From: Klebsiella pneumoniae
GTDB lineage: Bacteria > Verrucomicrobiota > Verrucomicrobiia > Limisphaerales > SXTU01
DNA length: 33,380 nucleotides
Direction: 5' to 3'
NCBI GenBank assembly: GCA_943330855.2
Contig: CALQJI020000057.1
Location: 1 to 33,380, forward strand
Under the pieces are notes generated by a model, which was given only the letters and a program-made list of their open reading frames with translations, made no database searches and was not told the origin of the DNA. The position numbers and the translations under genes are program-made. Shown here piece after piece: positions 24,067 through 32,309 of this stretch. The stretch's first letter is position 1. Every line of letters starts with the position of its first letter.

Positions 24067-24336
24067 ATGGCTAAGACATCCTGGTTGGAACGAAATAAAC
24101 GTAAACAAGCAATTGTGAAGAAATTCGCCGCGAAGCGAAGCGAGCTCAAAGCAAAGAAAGATTACTTTGGTCTCTCGCAATTACCGCGTAACGCATCACC
24201 TGTTCGGGTAGTCAACAGATGTGCCGTTACTGGACGTCGGCATGGATTTATAAGAAAATTCGGAGTCTCGCGTCTAACGTTTCGTGAGTTAGCACTGTCA
24301 GGTATGATCCCTGGTGTCACCAAAGCCAGTTGGTAA
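24067..24336 (+). CDS. rpsN: 30S ribosomal protein S14, long zinc-free type
   Basis: 89 residues. MAKTSWLERNKRKQAIVKKFAAKR, then LPRNASPVRVVNRCAVTGRRHGFIRKFGVSR and the SGMIPGVTKASW end. Only one cysteine of the four zinc ligands of short S14 is present, so this is the C-minus long form (E. coli-like). S14 is a late-binding protein of the 30S head. The two S14 types differ in zinc need, and nothing here suggests a second copy. Confidence 0.97.
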   Translation: MAKTSWLERNKRKQAIVKKFAAKRSELKAKKDYFGLSQLPRNASPVRVVNRCAVTGRRHGFIRKFGVSRLTFRELALSGMIPGVTKASW

Positions 24337-24338
24337 TT

Positions 24339-24728
24339 ATGAGCGACCCAATAGCCGATCTCCTAACCCGCATACGCAACGCCGGCAACGCACAGTTAGC
24401 CACCGTACAAATACCACACTCAAACATGAAGGAGAACATAGCCAACCTCATGAAACGCGAAGGCTATATTGAGTCTGTGTCTATCGAAGGACTAGTTGCC
24501 ACCAAAAAAATTAATATCAAGCTTAAATATCTAGGCAGGCAACACATAATCGACGGTTTAAAACGTGTTAGCACACCAGGTCTAAGGCGATATGTTGCCG
24601 CTCACGAGATACCTAGAGTCAGGAATGGAATGGGAACTGCCATTATGTCTACACCGGTAGGAATTATGACTGGTAGTGAGGCTCGAAATAGAAATATCGG
24701 TGGCGAGTTGCTATGCTACGTTTGGTAA
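24339..24728 (+). CDS. rpsH: 30S ribosomal protein S8
   Basis: 129 residues from ATG 24339, two bases after the rpsN stop. An in-frame ATG at 24330 would overlap rpsN and add three residues; MSDPIADLLTRIRNA is the family start. The C-terminal signature is GMGTAIMSTPVGIMTGSEARNRNIGGELLCYVW. In E. coli S8 represses the spc operon by binding mRNA near rplE; I could not identify such a site here. Confidence 0.97.
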   Translation: MSDPIADLLTRIRNAGNAQLATVQIPHSNMKENIANLMKREGYIESVSIEGLVATKKINIKLKYLGRQHIIDGLKRVSTPGLRRYVAAHEIPRVRNGMGTAIMSTPVGIMTGSEARNRNIGGELLCYVW

Positions 24729-24740
24729 TTTAACAAGAAT

Positions 24741-25277
24741 ATGTCACGCATTGGAAAGCAGCCCATCTCAATCCCGTCCAAAGTCAGGGTGGAAATATTG
24801 GGAGGCACTGTATTCATCGAAGGGCCAAAAGGTAAGTTACAGCAAATTATCCCACGGAATGTTAATGCCGTACTACAACTTGACAAATTGCTAGTCACTC
24901 GCTTGGGAGAAGATTCAGAAGCGAAAGCACTGCACGGGCTCACGCGTTCGCTTCTGAACAATATGGTCAAAGGTGTAAGCGAGGGCTTCGTCAAAAAGCT
25001 TGAGATCCATGGAGTCGGATTCAAGGCCGTAGTTAAGGGAAAACAGGTTGACTTAGCACTTGGATTCTCACACCAAGTTCTTTTCGATATTCCGGATCAA
25101 ATTAAAGTTACGGTGGATGAGAATACCAAGCTTACTATTGAAGGACCGGATAAACAAGTCGTAGGACAAGTTGCAGCTGAAATCAGACAGTACTATCCAC
25201 CTGAGCCATACAAGGGTAAAGGCGTTCGCTACGTTGGAGAACATATAGTTCGCAAGGAAGGAAAAACAGTTCAATAA
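24741..25277 (+). CDS. rplF: 50S ribosomal protein L6
   Basis: 178 residues. MSRIGKQPISIPSKVRVEI starts the protein; two similar alpha/beta halves follow. GVSEGFVKKLEIHGVGFKAVVKG and the C-terminal PEPYKGKGVRYVGEHIVRKEGKTV are diagnostic. L6 sits by the sarcin-ricin loop and the GTPase centre. It starts 12 bases after rpsH. Confidence 0.98.
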   Translation: MSRIGKQPISIPSKVRVEILGGTVFIEGPKGKLQQIIPRNVNAVLQLDKLLVTRLGEDSEAKALHGLTRSLLNNMVKGVSEGFVKKLEIHGVGFKAVVKGKQVDLALGFSHQVLFDIPDQIKVTVDENTKLTIEGPDKQVVGQVAAEIRQYYPPEPYKGKGVRYVGEHIVRKEGKTVQ

Positions 25278-25314
25278 GATCGCTCCGCTGCTACTTTTTG
25301 GCACTTACCTCTAA

Positions 25315-25680
25315 ATGAGAACACAGAAGAAACACAAACTGCGTCAGCTTAGAGCTTGGCGCATTCGAAAAACAGTGATTGGGACACCATCACGACCACG
25401 CATGAGCGTGCGATTTACTGGGCTACATATCTACGTCCAGTTTATCGATGATACCAACCGGGTTACGATTGCTTCTGCCTGCACTCGATCAAAGATTCAG
25501 ATTGAAAAGAGTTCGTTACGCGCCAACGTTAGTAGTGCCGTGATTCTCGGGAAGGCCGCTGCCGAAGCTGCGCTTTCTAAAGGAATTTCTACAGTAGTAT
25601 TCGATCGCAGCGGCGCACGCTACCATGGTAAGGTAAAGGCACTAGCTGAATCTGCTAGAGAATGTGGATTGAAATTTTAA
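25315..25680 (+). CDS. rplR: 50S ribosomal protein L18
   Basis: 121 residues. RTQKKHKLRQLRAWRIRKTV, PRMSVRFTGLHIYVQFIDD, LGKAAAEAALSKGISTVVFDRSGARYHGKVKALAESARECGLKF match L18 throughout. It binds 5S rRNA with L5. A 37-base gap separates it from rplF; the gap is one of the longer ones in this part and shows no hairpin or promoter I recognise. No Shine-Dalgarno sequence precedes the ATG. Confidence 0.98.
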   Translation: MRTQKKHKLRQLRAWRIRKTVIGTPSRPRMSVRFTGLHIYVQFIDDTNRVTIASACTRSKIQIEKSSLRANVSSAVILGKAAAEAALSKGISTVVFDRSGARYHGKVKALAESARECGLKF

Positions 25681-25703
25681 CCTGCGAATAGGAAACTTGA
25701 CCC

Positions 25704-26345
25704 GTGTCTGAACCTACTAACACCATTATCAGTCCTGCTGCACCAGCGCCACTTCCAGTTAGCACTCAAGAACAGCGTGCCGACCGTGCTCCACGTGGCC
25801 GTGTGCAGGCTCGCGGCGGACCACGTCGTCGGCCTGACACTGACCAAAATCAGAACAGTGAATTCTGTGAAAAGGTTTTGTTCATCAACCGTTCTGCTAA
25901 AGTAGTTAAGGGCGGTCGCAGGTTCAGTTTTAGCGCCCTTGTTGTCACCGGTGACCGCAAAGGACGCATTGGCCTCGGACTTGGTAAAGCTGCCGAAGTT
26001 TCAGAAGCAATCAAAAAAGGCGGCGAAGCCTCTAAACAGAATATGCTTTCTGTGTCGCTTGCTGGGGTTACAATACCTCACGATGCTTACTGTGCTTATG
26101 ACGGAGCAAAAGTCCTCTTAAGGCCGGCGTCACCAGGAACTGGACTGATAGCTGGGAAAACTGTGCGCGCGGTACTTGAGACAGTAGGTATTAAAGACGT
26201 TTTAAGCAAATCACTTGGCTCTAAGAACGCAGCAAACGTAGCAAAAGCAACCATAGCTGCCCTACAGAGCCTTCGACTTCGCCAAGAAGTCGCAAATCGC
26301 CGTGGAATTAGCCTTGGTTTAATCAAAACAGTCGTCGCACCCTGA
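25704..26345 (+). CDS. rpsE: 30S ribosomal protein S5 with N-terminal extension
   Basis: 213 residues against about 165 usually. The core begins near residue 53 (EKVLFINRSAKVVKGGRRFSF) and includes the VVTGDRKGRIGLGLGKA dsRNA-binding-like segment, RPASPGTGLIAGKTVRAVLE and NVAKATIAAL. The first 50 residues are Pro/Ala/Arg-rich (PAAPAPLPVS, RAPRGRVQARGGPRRRP) and probably disordered. GTG 25704 is the start; AGGAA about 12 bases upstream is a weak Shine-Dalgarno sequence. S5 governs decoding accuracy. No rpmD (L30) follows; rplO starts 22 bases later. Confidence 0.95.
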   Translation: MSEPTNTIISPAAPAPLPVSTQEQRADRAPRGRVQARGGPRRRPDTDQNQNSEFCEKVLFINRSAKVVKGGRRFSFSALVVTGDRKGRIGLGLGKAAEVSEAIKKGGEASKQNMLSVSLAGVTIPHDAYCAYDGAKVLLRPASPGTGLIAGKTVRAVLETVGIKDVLSKSLGSKNAANVAKATIAALQSLRLRQEVANRRGISLGLIKTVVAP

Positions 26346-26367
26346 TTTACACTTAACTTTTCTCATC

Positions 26368-26817
26368 ATGCGTTTACACGATTTGAAGCCTCGCCCGGGA
26401 GCAAAACACAGAACAAAACGACTAGGTCAGGGTGAATCAAGCGGCCATGGTAAAACATCCGGACGCGGAGGAAAAGGACAGTCAGCTAGGAGTGGTTCAT
26501 CAATGAGGCACGGCTTTGAAGGCGGGCAAATGCCATTGATCCGTCGAATTCCAAAACGGGGATTCAGCAACGCTCGCTTCGGGATTACCTATTCTCCGGT
26601 GAACGTGGAGAGTCTAAACGCATTTCAAGACGGGACTCGAGTTGAAGAAGAAATGATCTTTATTGCTGGTCTGGCTAATGGAAAATCCAGTGGTGGTATT
26701 AAAATACTTGGTAATGGAGTATTGACGAAAAAATTGATTGTTGTTGCAAATGCGTTTAGCGCTGAGGCCCGTATTCAGATTGAAGCTCTTGGCGGCACAT
26801 GTGAGATTCCAAAGTGA
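26368..26817 (+). CDS. rplO: 50S ribosomal protein L15
   Basis: 149 residues. MRLHDLKPRPGAKHRTKRLGQG, the Gly-rich SGHGKTSGRGGKGQSARSG and GFEGGQMPLIRRIPKRGF (about 50-67) are the N-terminal rRNA-threading tail; the C-terminal domain follows with LTKKLIVVANAFSAEARIQIEALGGTCEI. L15 is a late-assembly protein. It follows rpsE directly, where rpmD would usually intervene. Confidence 0.97.
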   Translation: MRLHDLKPRPGAKHRTKRLGQGESSGHGKTSGRGGKGQSARSGSSMRHGFEGGQMPLIRRIPKRGFSNARFGITYSPVNVESLNAFQDGTRVEEEMIFIAGLANGKSSGGIKILGNGVLTKKLIVVANAFSAEARIQIEALGGTCEIPK

Positions 26818-26867
26818 GGATTCTAGACTAAGACTTAAATAAATAACCCACATAGCGCTCAATCTTC

Positions 26868-28262
26868 ATGTTTCAGAGCATAGTCAATATTTTTGTTAAT
26901 TGTTTTAAGATACCGGAACTCAAGTCACGAATAGCATTTACACTAATAGTCCTTGCTATCTGTAGGGTAGTATCAATGTTGCCACTTCCAGGTCTAGATG
27001 GCCAGTCTTTGCAGAATTTTTTCGACGAAATTGCAAAAAAAGATGGTGGAGGATTGTTGGGAATGTATTCAATGTTTACAGGTGGAGCACTTGAACGTTG
27101 TGGAATTGGTTCTTTGGGTATCATGCCCTACATAAGTGCCACAATAATCATACAACTACTTAGTGCAGTTCTTCCTCAGTTGAGTAAGCTTGCACGCGAG
27201 GAAGGGGGACGTGCTAAAATCATACAATACGGCCGCTACCTTACAGTGTTCTTGTGCATAGGTCAGGGTTTCGTGATGGCAATTGCTTGGGAAAACCCCG
27301 AGAAAATATTTCAAGGTTTTGTCGGTCAACTTGTTCAGGATCCGGGGATTTATTATCGACTACAAACTACTTTGATGCTTACTACAGGCACCCTCTTGAT
27401 GATGTGGCTTGGTGAACAAATTAGTGAACGAGGAATCGGTAATGGAGTATCTCTCATTATTACCGTTGGAATTTTAGCAAGAGTCCCTCAGACTATCCAA
27501 GCATTGTGGGAAATGTTTATAACTCCTGAAGGCATTGAGGCTAAATTTAATATTTTTCATGGTATAGCTCTAATCGTTCTACTTCTAGCGGTTGTTGCAG
27601 GTGTAATAGCAGTTACTCAGGCTCAAAGGAAGATACCGGTTCAATACGCTCAACGAAATGTAGGGAGGAAGATGGTTCAGGGTGGAAGTTCATTCATGCC
27701 ACTTAAAGTCAATTATGCAGGAGTTATGCCTATAATTTTTGCTCAAGCAATACTTATGTTTCCAGAGAAAGTTTTAGGTATGCTTGGCCAGTCATTGGAT
27801 ATTAAATTTCTTGTTGATTTATCACTTCATTTCCGAGAAGAGCAGTGGGCCCACATGGCATTCTTGGCGTCCATGATCTTATTTTTTTCATATTTTTGGG
27901 TTGCCACCCAATTCAATGAGGTCCAAATTGCAGACGATTTGAAAAAATACGGTGGTTACATACCTGGCATTCGCCCTGGTCAAGCTACTAGCGATTACCT
28001 ACACCACACAATGAGTCGCATCACCTTGGCGGGAGCACTTTTTCTCTGTGTAATAGCGATCATACCAAACCTCATGACTCGTTCGTTTGGAATAAATTAC
28101 TATGTTTCTCAATTCTTTGGGGGCACTAGTCTTTTAATTACCGTTGGGGTCGTATTAGACACAATGCGAATGATGGAGTCACATCTTATGATGCGCCATT
28201 ACGATGGCTTTCTAAGCGGAGTCAAGGCATCAAAACCAACGCGACTACGTGGACGCATTTAA
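26868..28262 (+). CDS. secY: Protein translocase subunit SecY
   Basis: 464 residues with ten hydrophobic segments. Visible signatures: IMPYISATIIIQLLSAVLPQLS near residue 85-106 (split by position), REEGGRAKIIQYGRYLT, SERGIGNGVSLIITVGILAR, the C4 loop AQRKIPVQYAQRNVGRK and the C5 loop ADDLKKYGGYIPGIRPGQ with the conserved Arg that SecA and ribosomes contact. SecY forms the inner-membrane protein channel with SecE and SecG. The gap of 50 bases after rplO has no clear terminator. adk, often next in other bacteria, is absent. Confidence 0.98.
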   Translation: MFQSIVNIFVNCFKIPELKSRIAFTLIVLAICRVVSMLPLPGLDGQSLQNFFDEIAKKDGGGLLGMYSMFTGGALERCGIGSLGIMPYISATIIIQLLSAVLPQLSKLAREEGGRAKIIQYGRYLTVFLCIGQGFVMAIAWENPEKIFQGFVGQLVQDPGIYYRLQTTLMLTTGTLLMMWLGEQISERGIGNGVSLIITVGILARVPQTIQALWEMFITPEGIEAKFNIFHGIALIVLLLAVVAGVIAVTQAQRKIPVQYAQRNVGRKMVQGGSSFMPLKVNYAGVMPIIFAQAILMFPEKVLGMLGQSLDIKFLVDLSLHFREEQWAHMAFLASMILFFSYFWVATQFNEVQIADDLKKYGGYIPGIRPGQATSDYLHHTMSRITLAGALFLCVIAIIPNLMTRSFGINYYVSQFFGGTSLLITVGVVLDTMRMMESHLMMRHYDGFLSGVKASKPTRLRGRI

Positions 28263-28452
28263 TCCGTTCAAACATTTTTTCAAATGCACTCTGATGCGAG
28301 TTAGACTGGCGCACCCAACAATTCGCTTCATAAAATATCAACTTCAGTCTACCACTCCACTTCACTCTCCAATATATTTGTAGAGATGATAATATTTGCG
28401 CCTTCTAATAACTGATGCTATCAATTCTAAAAACCTTTGGAGTTGTGCCTGC

Positions 28453-29232
28453 ATGATATTTTATAAAACAAAAGCCGAAATAAACAGTATGCGAACAGCC
28501 GGTGCTATAGCGGCTGTCGTGTTAGAAAAAACAGCAAATTACATTAAACCAGGTCTCACTACGAAAGCTGTTGATGACTTTGCTGCATCAATAATAGCAC
28601 ATTACGGTGCAACTAGTGCTTTCTTGGGATATAGAAATTACCCTTGTAATATTTGTGTGTCTGTTAATAACGAAGTGGTACATGGAGTCGCTGGGCCCCG
28701 ACGCATTCAATTTGGTGACATCATTAGTTTAGACGTCGGTGTCCGATATCAAGACTACATCGGCGACACCGCAAAAACAGTGGCAGTCGGCGGATGCAGC
28801 TTGCTATCGCAAAAATTGATTGATGTAACCGCTCGTGCGTTGTATGAAGGTATTTCACGTGCGCTGGACGGGAATCGCGTAGTAGACATTTCAAGAGCGA
28901 TTCAGACATATGTAGAGCTAAATGGGTTCAGTGTAGTTCGCGAATTTGTGGGGCATGGCGTGGGTAAAACTGTCCACGAAGATCCGCAAGTGCCAAATTT
29001 TGTTGAATCTGGAATCAATTCAACTAAACTAAAAGCTGGTATGACAATAGCCATTGAGCCGATGGTGAATGCGGGTTCGCCTGCAATAAAAGTTCTGAGC
29101 GACAAATGGACAGTTGTTACGCTGGACGGAATGCCTTCGGCCCATATGGAACACACAGTGCTGATAACCGAGACTGTTCCTGAAATTTTAACATGTCGCA
29201 CAAATCTGCCTTCATCATTGAGGGTACTTTAG
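28453..29232 (+). CDS. map: Methionine aminopeptidase, type I
   Basis: 259 residues from ATG 28453 (MIFYKTKAEINSMRTAG is the family start); GGAG lies about ten bases upstream. Metal ligands are all present: Asp94, Asp105, His168 in GHGVG, Glu202 in IEPMV, Glu233 in MEHTV. His78 in VVHGV completes the active site. It removes the initiator Met from new proteins. The last 16 residues after PEIL are an unusual tail, and the coding sequence overlaps infA by 40 bases. A 190-base AT-rich spacer separates it from secY, and adk is missing there. Confidence 0.96.
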   Translation: MIFYKTKAEINSMRTAGAIAAVVLEKTANYIKPGLTTKAVDDFAASIIAHYGATSAFLGYRNYPCNICVSVNNEVVHGVAGPRRIQFGDIISLDVGVRYQDYIGDTAKTVAVGGCSLLSQKLIDVTARALYEGISRALDGNRVVDISRAIQTYVELNGFSVVREFVGHGVGKTVHEDPQVPNFVESGINSTKLKAGMTIAIEPMVNAGSPAIKVLSDKWTVVTLDGMPSAHMEHTVLITETVPEILTCRTNLPSSLRVL

Positions 29233-29417
29233 TGGACACACTGCCAAGGGGTACGTTCACAGTTGAAATTGCGAATGGTCACTTGCTACTTGGTCATGTA
29301 ATGCTTAAACAACAACATTTAGTAAAAAGGTTGACAGTTGGGGCGGTAGTGATGGTCAAACTGACACCCGGCGATTTATCGCACGGGTTGGTAATTTTGA
29401 ACGAAAGTAAACTATGA
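29193..29417 (+). CDS. infA: Translation initiation factor IF-1, divergent
   Basis: 74 residues, usual length. EGTLVDTLPRGTFTVEIANGH (about 10-30) matches the OB-fold start of IF-1 (EGTVVEALPNAMFRVELENGH in E. coli), and LTPGDLSHGLVI matches the SPYDLTKGRI end. The usual HISGKMRKNYIRI segment, which contacts the A site, is strongly changed (HVMLKQQHLVKRLTV). Position between map and rpmJ supports the call. The start overlaps map by 40 bases and the stop overlaps rpmJ by four. A second, more typical infA elsewhere in the genome is possible. Confidence 0.85.
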   Translation: MSHKSAFIIEGTLVDTLPRGTFTVEIANGHLLLGHVMLKQQHLVKRLTVGAVVMVKLTPGDLSHGLVILNESKL

Positions 29418-29527
29418 AAGTTCGGGCTTCGGTTAAAAAAATGTGCGAACACTGCAAGATCGTGAAACGCAAAGGCGTCATACGCGTTATCTGTAGCAAT
29501 GCACGACACAAGCAACGGCAAGGTTAA
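29414..29527 (+). CDS. rpmJ: 50S ribosomal protein L36, zinc-binding type
   Basis: 37 residues, the standard length. MKVRASVKKMCEHCKIVKRK holds Cys11 and Cys14; Cys27 and His32 complete the zinc knuckle, as in the C+ form. The ATG overlaps the infA stop (ATGA). The protein packs on 23S rRNA domain VI near L6. Confidence 0.95.
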   Translation: MKVRASVKKMCEHCKIVKRKGVIRVICSNARHKQRQG

Positions 29528-29539
29528 ACAAGAGAATTT

Positions 29540-29932
29540 ATGGCACGCATACTTGGTGTTGATATCCCCGGCGACAAGCGCATTGATATTGCGCTACGCT
29601 ACATCTACGGCATCGGTCCGGTAAATGCCCTCCAAATTATTGAGAGAGCTCAGATCGACCCCTCAATACGAGCAAAAAACTTAACCGAGGCCCAGATGTC
29701 TCAGATTGTCCGCGCTATTCAGGACGGAAAATACGTCACAGAGGGCGACCTTAGGCGTGAGTTAGGTTTGAACTTAAAGCGCCTTCAGGCCATAAAATGT
29801 TACCGTGGAGTTCGTCACCTTAAAAGCTTACCTGTTCGTGGGCAGCGTACTCAAACCAACTCCCGCACACGCAAAGGTCCCCGGCGCACCGTTGGCGTTC
29901 AACGCGCGGCCAAGCCTGCCTCAGCAGCCTAA
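29540..29932 (+). CDS. rpsM: 30S ribosomal protein S13
   Basis: 130 residues. MARILGVDIPGDKRIDIALRYI, the H2TH-type helices with YGIGPVNALQI, and the basic tail RHLKSLPVRGQRTQTNSRTRKGPRRTVG (split by position) are typical, with a short Ala-rich end. S13 forms bridges B1a/B1b with the large subunit and contacts P-site tRNA. AAGAGAA upstream is at most a poor ribosome binding site. Confidence 0.98.
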   Translation: MARILGVDIPGDKRIDIALRYIYGIGPVNALQIIERAQIDPSIRAKNLTEAQMSQIVRAIQDGKYVTEGDLRRELGLNLKRLQAIKCYRGVRHLKSLPVRGQRTQTNSRTRKGPRRTVGVQRAAKPASAA

Positions 29933-29952
29933 TTTTACAACCGATTAACTCT

Positions 29953-30531
29953 ATGGCTGAAGAAAAGAAAAAGACTGCCCAAAAGAAACAACCAAAAACC
30001 GTCGCGGTTGCATCTGCTGACTCAGCTGATACTAAGTCTAAGAAAGACCCAACGGCGCAGGGATCTGTCCTGAATCTAAATGCGCCAATCCCTGTCGGCG
30101 CAGCAGCAGCAGCTCCAACCGCTGCTGAACTTTTAGCAGATGAGAATGCTGGTAAAAAAATCATTAAGGCTAAGGGTGCTAAAAACATCAGTGTAGGAAT
30201 CGCCCATATTTTATCTACGTTCAACAACACTAACGTATCTATCACCGATATGCAGGGTAACGTTATAGGATGGTCTAGTGCTGGTCGAGTCGGCTTTAAA
30301 GGTTCACGCAAAAGCACTGCATTCGCGGCTCAACAAGTAGCCCAGGATGCAGCACGTCAGGCGATGTCTCACGGACTGCGCGAGGTCGAGATTCGCGTGA
30401 GCGGACCAGGATCAGGGCGTGAATCGGCTATTCGCGCACTTCAGGCTATCGGGTTGGAGATCTCTACTATCAAAGACGTTACTCCAGTTCCACACAACGG
30501 CTGCCGTCCGCGCAAAAAACGCCGCGTCTAA
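29953..30531 (+). CDS. rpsK: 30S ribosomal protein S11 with long N-terminal extension
   Basis: 192 residues against about 129 in most bacteria. The core runs from about residue 70 (ISVGIAHILSTFNNTNVSITD, GWSSAGRVGFKGSRKSTAFAAQ, GPGSGRESAIRALQAIGL) to the invariant end VTPVPHNGCRPRKKRRV. The first 62 residues are Lys/Ala/Ser-rich with AAAAAPTAAE, most likely disordered. ATG 29953 is the first in-frame ATG after the rpsM stop, and codon use looks coding throughout. S11 binds the 16S platform near the mRNA exit; a tail there could contact mRNA or S7. Confidence 0.95.
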   Translation: MAEEKKKTAQKKQPKTVAVASADSADTKSKKDPTAQGSVLNLNAPIPVGAAAAAPTAAELLADENAGKKIIKAKGAKNISVGIAHILSTFNNTNVSITDMQGNVIGWSSAGRVGFKGSRKSTAFAAQQVAQDAARQAMSHGLREVEIRVSGPGSGRESAIRALQAIGLEISTIKDVTPVPHNGCRPRKKRRV

Positions 30532-30567
30532 CTCACTCTCCCTAAATTCCAAACACTTAAATTTTGC

Positions 30568-31179
30568 ATGGCACGTTACACAGGTCCCCGCGTTCGCATT
30601 AGCCGTCGTTTCGGCATTCCAATATTCGGCCCGTCCAAGTATCTTGAACGCCGGAACTACCCACCTGGTGTCCACGGCCCCAAGGGTTCACGACGCAAGA
30701 CGACTGAATATGGACTAGGCCTAATTGAGAAACAGAAGCTCCGTTATTATTACGGACTCATGGAGCGACAGTTTCGCAACGTTTATCAAAAAGCTCTTAG
30801 CCGACGTGGTGTAACTGGGGAGCAGATGCTGCAAATCCTAGAAACGCGGCTAGACAGTCTCGCCTTTGGTCTTGGCTTCGGCAACACCCGCGCTGCAGCG
30901 CGCCAGATGATCGGCCACGGTCACATCAAGGTAAACGGCCGCAAAGTTAGCATATCATCCTACGCCGTTAAAGTGAATGACGTAATCGAGGTAAAAGATT
31001 CGAGCGTTTCCCGCCAACTCGCTACTAAAAACTTGGAAGTGTCTACAGCACGTTCGGTGCCTGAGTGGCTTGTGCTGAACAAAGATGCATTTAAAGGGAC
31101 ACTTATCCGCGTCCCGTCACGTGATGAAATCCATCCCATTGCCAATGAGCAAGCAGTCGTAGAATTTTATTCCCGATAA
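30568..31179 (+). CDS. rpsD: 30S ribosomal protein S4, cysteine-free type
   Basis: 203 residues. MARYTGPRVRISRRFGIPIFGP starts the protein; RKTTEYGLGLIEKQKLRYYYGLMERQFRNVY and the S4 domain ARQMIGHGHIKVNGRKVSISS (about 111-131) follow. The N-terminal zinc cysteines of C+ S4 proteins are absent. S4 nucleates 30S assembly, forms the mRNA entry with S3 and S5, and in E. coli represses the alpha operon. A 102-base gap separates it from rpoA. Confidence 0.98.
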   Translation: MARYTGPRVRISRRFGIPIFGPSKYLERRNYPPGVHGPKGSRRKTTEYGLGLIEKQKLRYYYGLMERQFRNVYQKALSRRGVTGEQMLQILETRLDSLAFGLGFGNTRAAARQMIGHGHIKVNGRKVSISSYAVKVNDVIEVKDSSVSRQLATKNLEVSTARSVPEWLVLNKDAFKGTLIRVPSRDEIHPIANEQAVVEFYSR

Positions 31180-31281
31180 TTCATCGTCTCCGGTCTGGGG
31201 ACATAACGCAATTACATGGGCTGCTGCGCGTCGGGAATAGCGCAATCGGCCAGTTTAAAATTGCAGATACAATAACACAAC

Positions 31282-32295
31282 ATGCCAGTCCGTCTCGCTA
31301 GATTCGAAATGCCAAAACGGTTGCAGAGGGATGATTCCACTGCAACAACCACATACGCTAAATTCAGTGCAGAGCCATTTGAAACTGGCTTTGGACACAC
31401 CATTGGTAATTCACTCCGCCGTCTCTTGTTAGGCTCGCTGGAAGGCGCAGCTGTCACTTCGGTAAAGGTCGACGGGGCACAGCACGAATTTTCAATTGTC
31501 GAAGGAATAGTTGAGGACGTCACCGAAATCGTATTAAACCTCAAGAAAGTTAAGTTCAAATCTGATACGCACGACCCTCAACAACTTATACTAAGTGTCA
31601 ATAAAGAAGGTGAAGTCACTGCCGGCGACATCGAATTGAACCAGCACGTATCTGTCGTCAACCCTGAACAAGTTATCTGCACCATCGACAAGAAGAAAAA
31701 GCTTGTCATGGAACTGGAAGTGAAACTCGGTCGAGGCTTCTGTCCTGGAGACGAAAACAAAAAGTCGGATCAACCCATCGGCGTCATTGCCATAGATTCC
31801 ATTTTCTCGCCCGTCACCCGCGTCAAGTATGCCGTCGAAGCTGCCCGTGTCGGTCAGCGCACCGATTATGACCGTCTAGTTGTCGAAATCTGGACTGATG
31901 GCCGCATCACTCCGGACGACGCACTGCTGCAAGCCAGCGCCATTCTACAAAAACATCTCGATGTATTTGTCAATTATGACCGCAACGCTGTTCAATTTAC
32001 AGAAGTTGAGAATAAACAGGACGAGGAGCAGGGCAAACTCAAAAAACTGCTCAACATGAGCGTCAACGAGATTGAACTTTCCGTTCGTGCGGCCAACTGC
32101 CTTAACAACGCTAACATAACCACCGTTGGCCAATTAGCCTTGAAGTCCGAGGGCGACATGCTCAAGTATCGAAATTTCGGTAAGAAATCGCTTCAGGAAA
32201 TTAAAGATAAACTTTTGGCCCTAGGTCTTGGTCTTGGGATGCCCATCGATCAGTCTTTGCTGGATGCCCCGAAAGAAGAAAAGTCTGACGTCTGA
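31282..32295 (+). CDS. rpoA: DNA-directed RNA polymerase alpha subunit
   Basis: 337 residues. The N-terminal dimerisation domain has EPFETGFGHTIGNSLRRLLLGSLEG (about 31-55) and ends near residue 235 after VEIWTDGRITPDDAL. A linker of about 20 residues leads to the C-terminal domain, ELSVRAANCLNNANITTVGQLA and NFGKKSLQEIKDKLLALGLGLGM, which binds UP-element DNA and activators. The 102-base gap in front may hold an internal promoter (TACAAT near 31267) but no convincing -35 box is seen. rplQ begins 14 bases after the stop. Confidence 0.98.
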   Translation: MPVRLARFEMPKRLQRDDSTATTTYAKFSAEPFETGFGHTIGNSLRRLLLGSLEGAAVTSVKVDGAQHEFSIVEGIVEDVTEIVLNLKKVKFKSDTHDPQQLILSVNKEGEVTAGDIELNQHVSVVNPEQVICTIDKKKKLVMELEVKLGRGFCPGDENKKSDQPIGVIAIDSIFSPVTRVKYAVEAARVGQRTDYDRLVVEIWTDGRITPDDALLQASAILQKHLDVFVNYDRNAVQFTEVENKQDEEQGKLKKLLNMSVNEIELSVRAANCLNNANITTVGQLALKSEGDMLKYRNFGKKSLQEIKDKLLALGLGLGMPIDQSLLDAPKEEKSDV

Positions 32296-32309
32296 TAACC
32301 GGTTGATTT

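Noticed and set aside
31180..31281. Internal promoter before rpoA (TACAAT near 31267)
   Set aside because: No acceptable -35 box at the right spacing, and the start would fall almost on the rpoA ATG.
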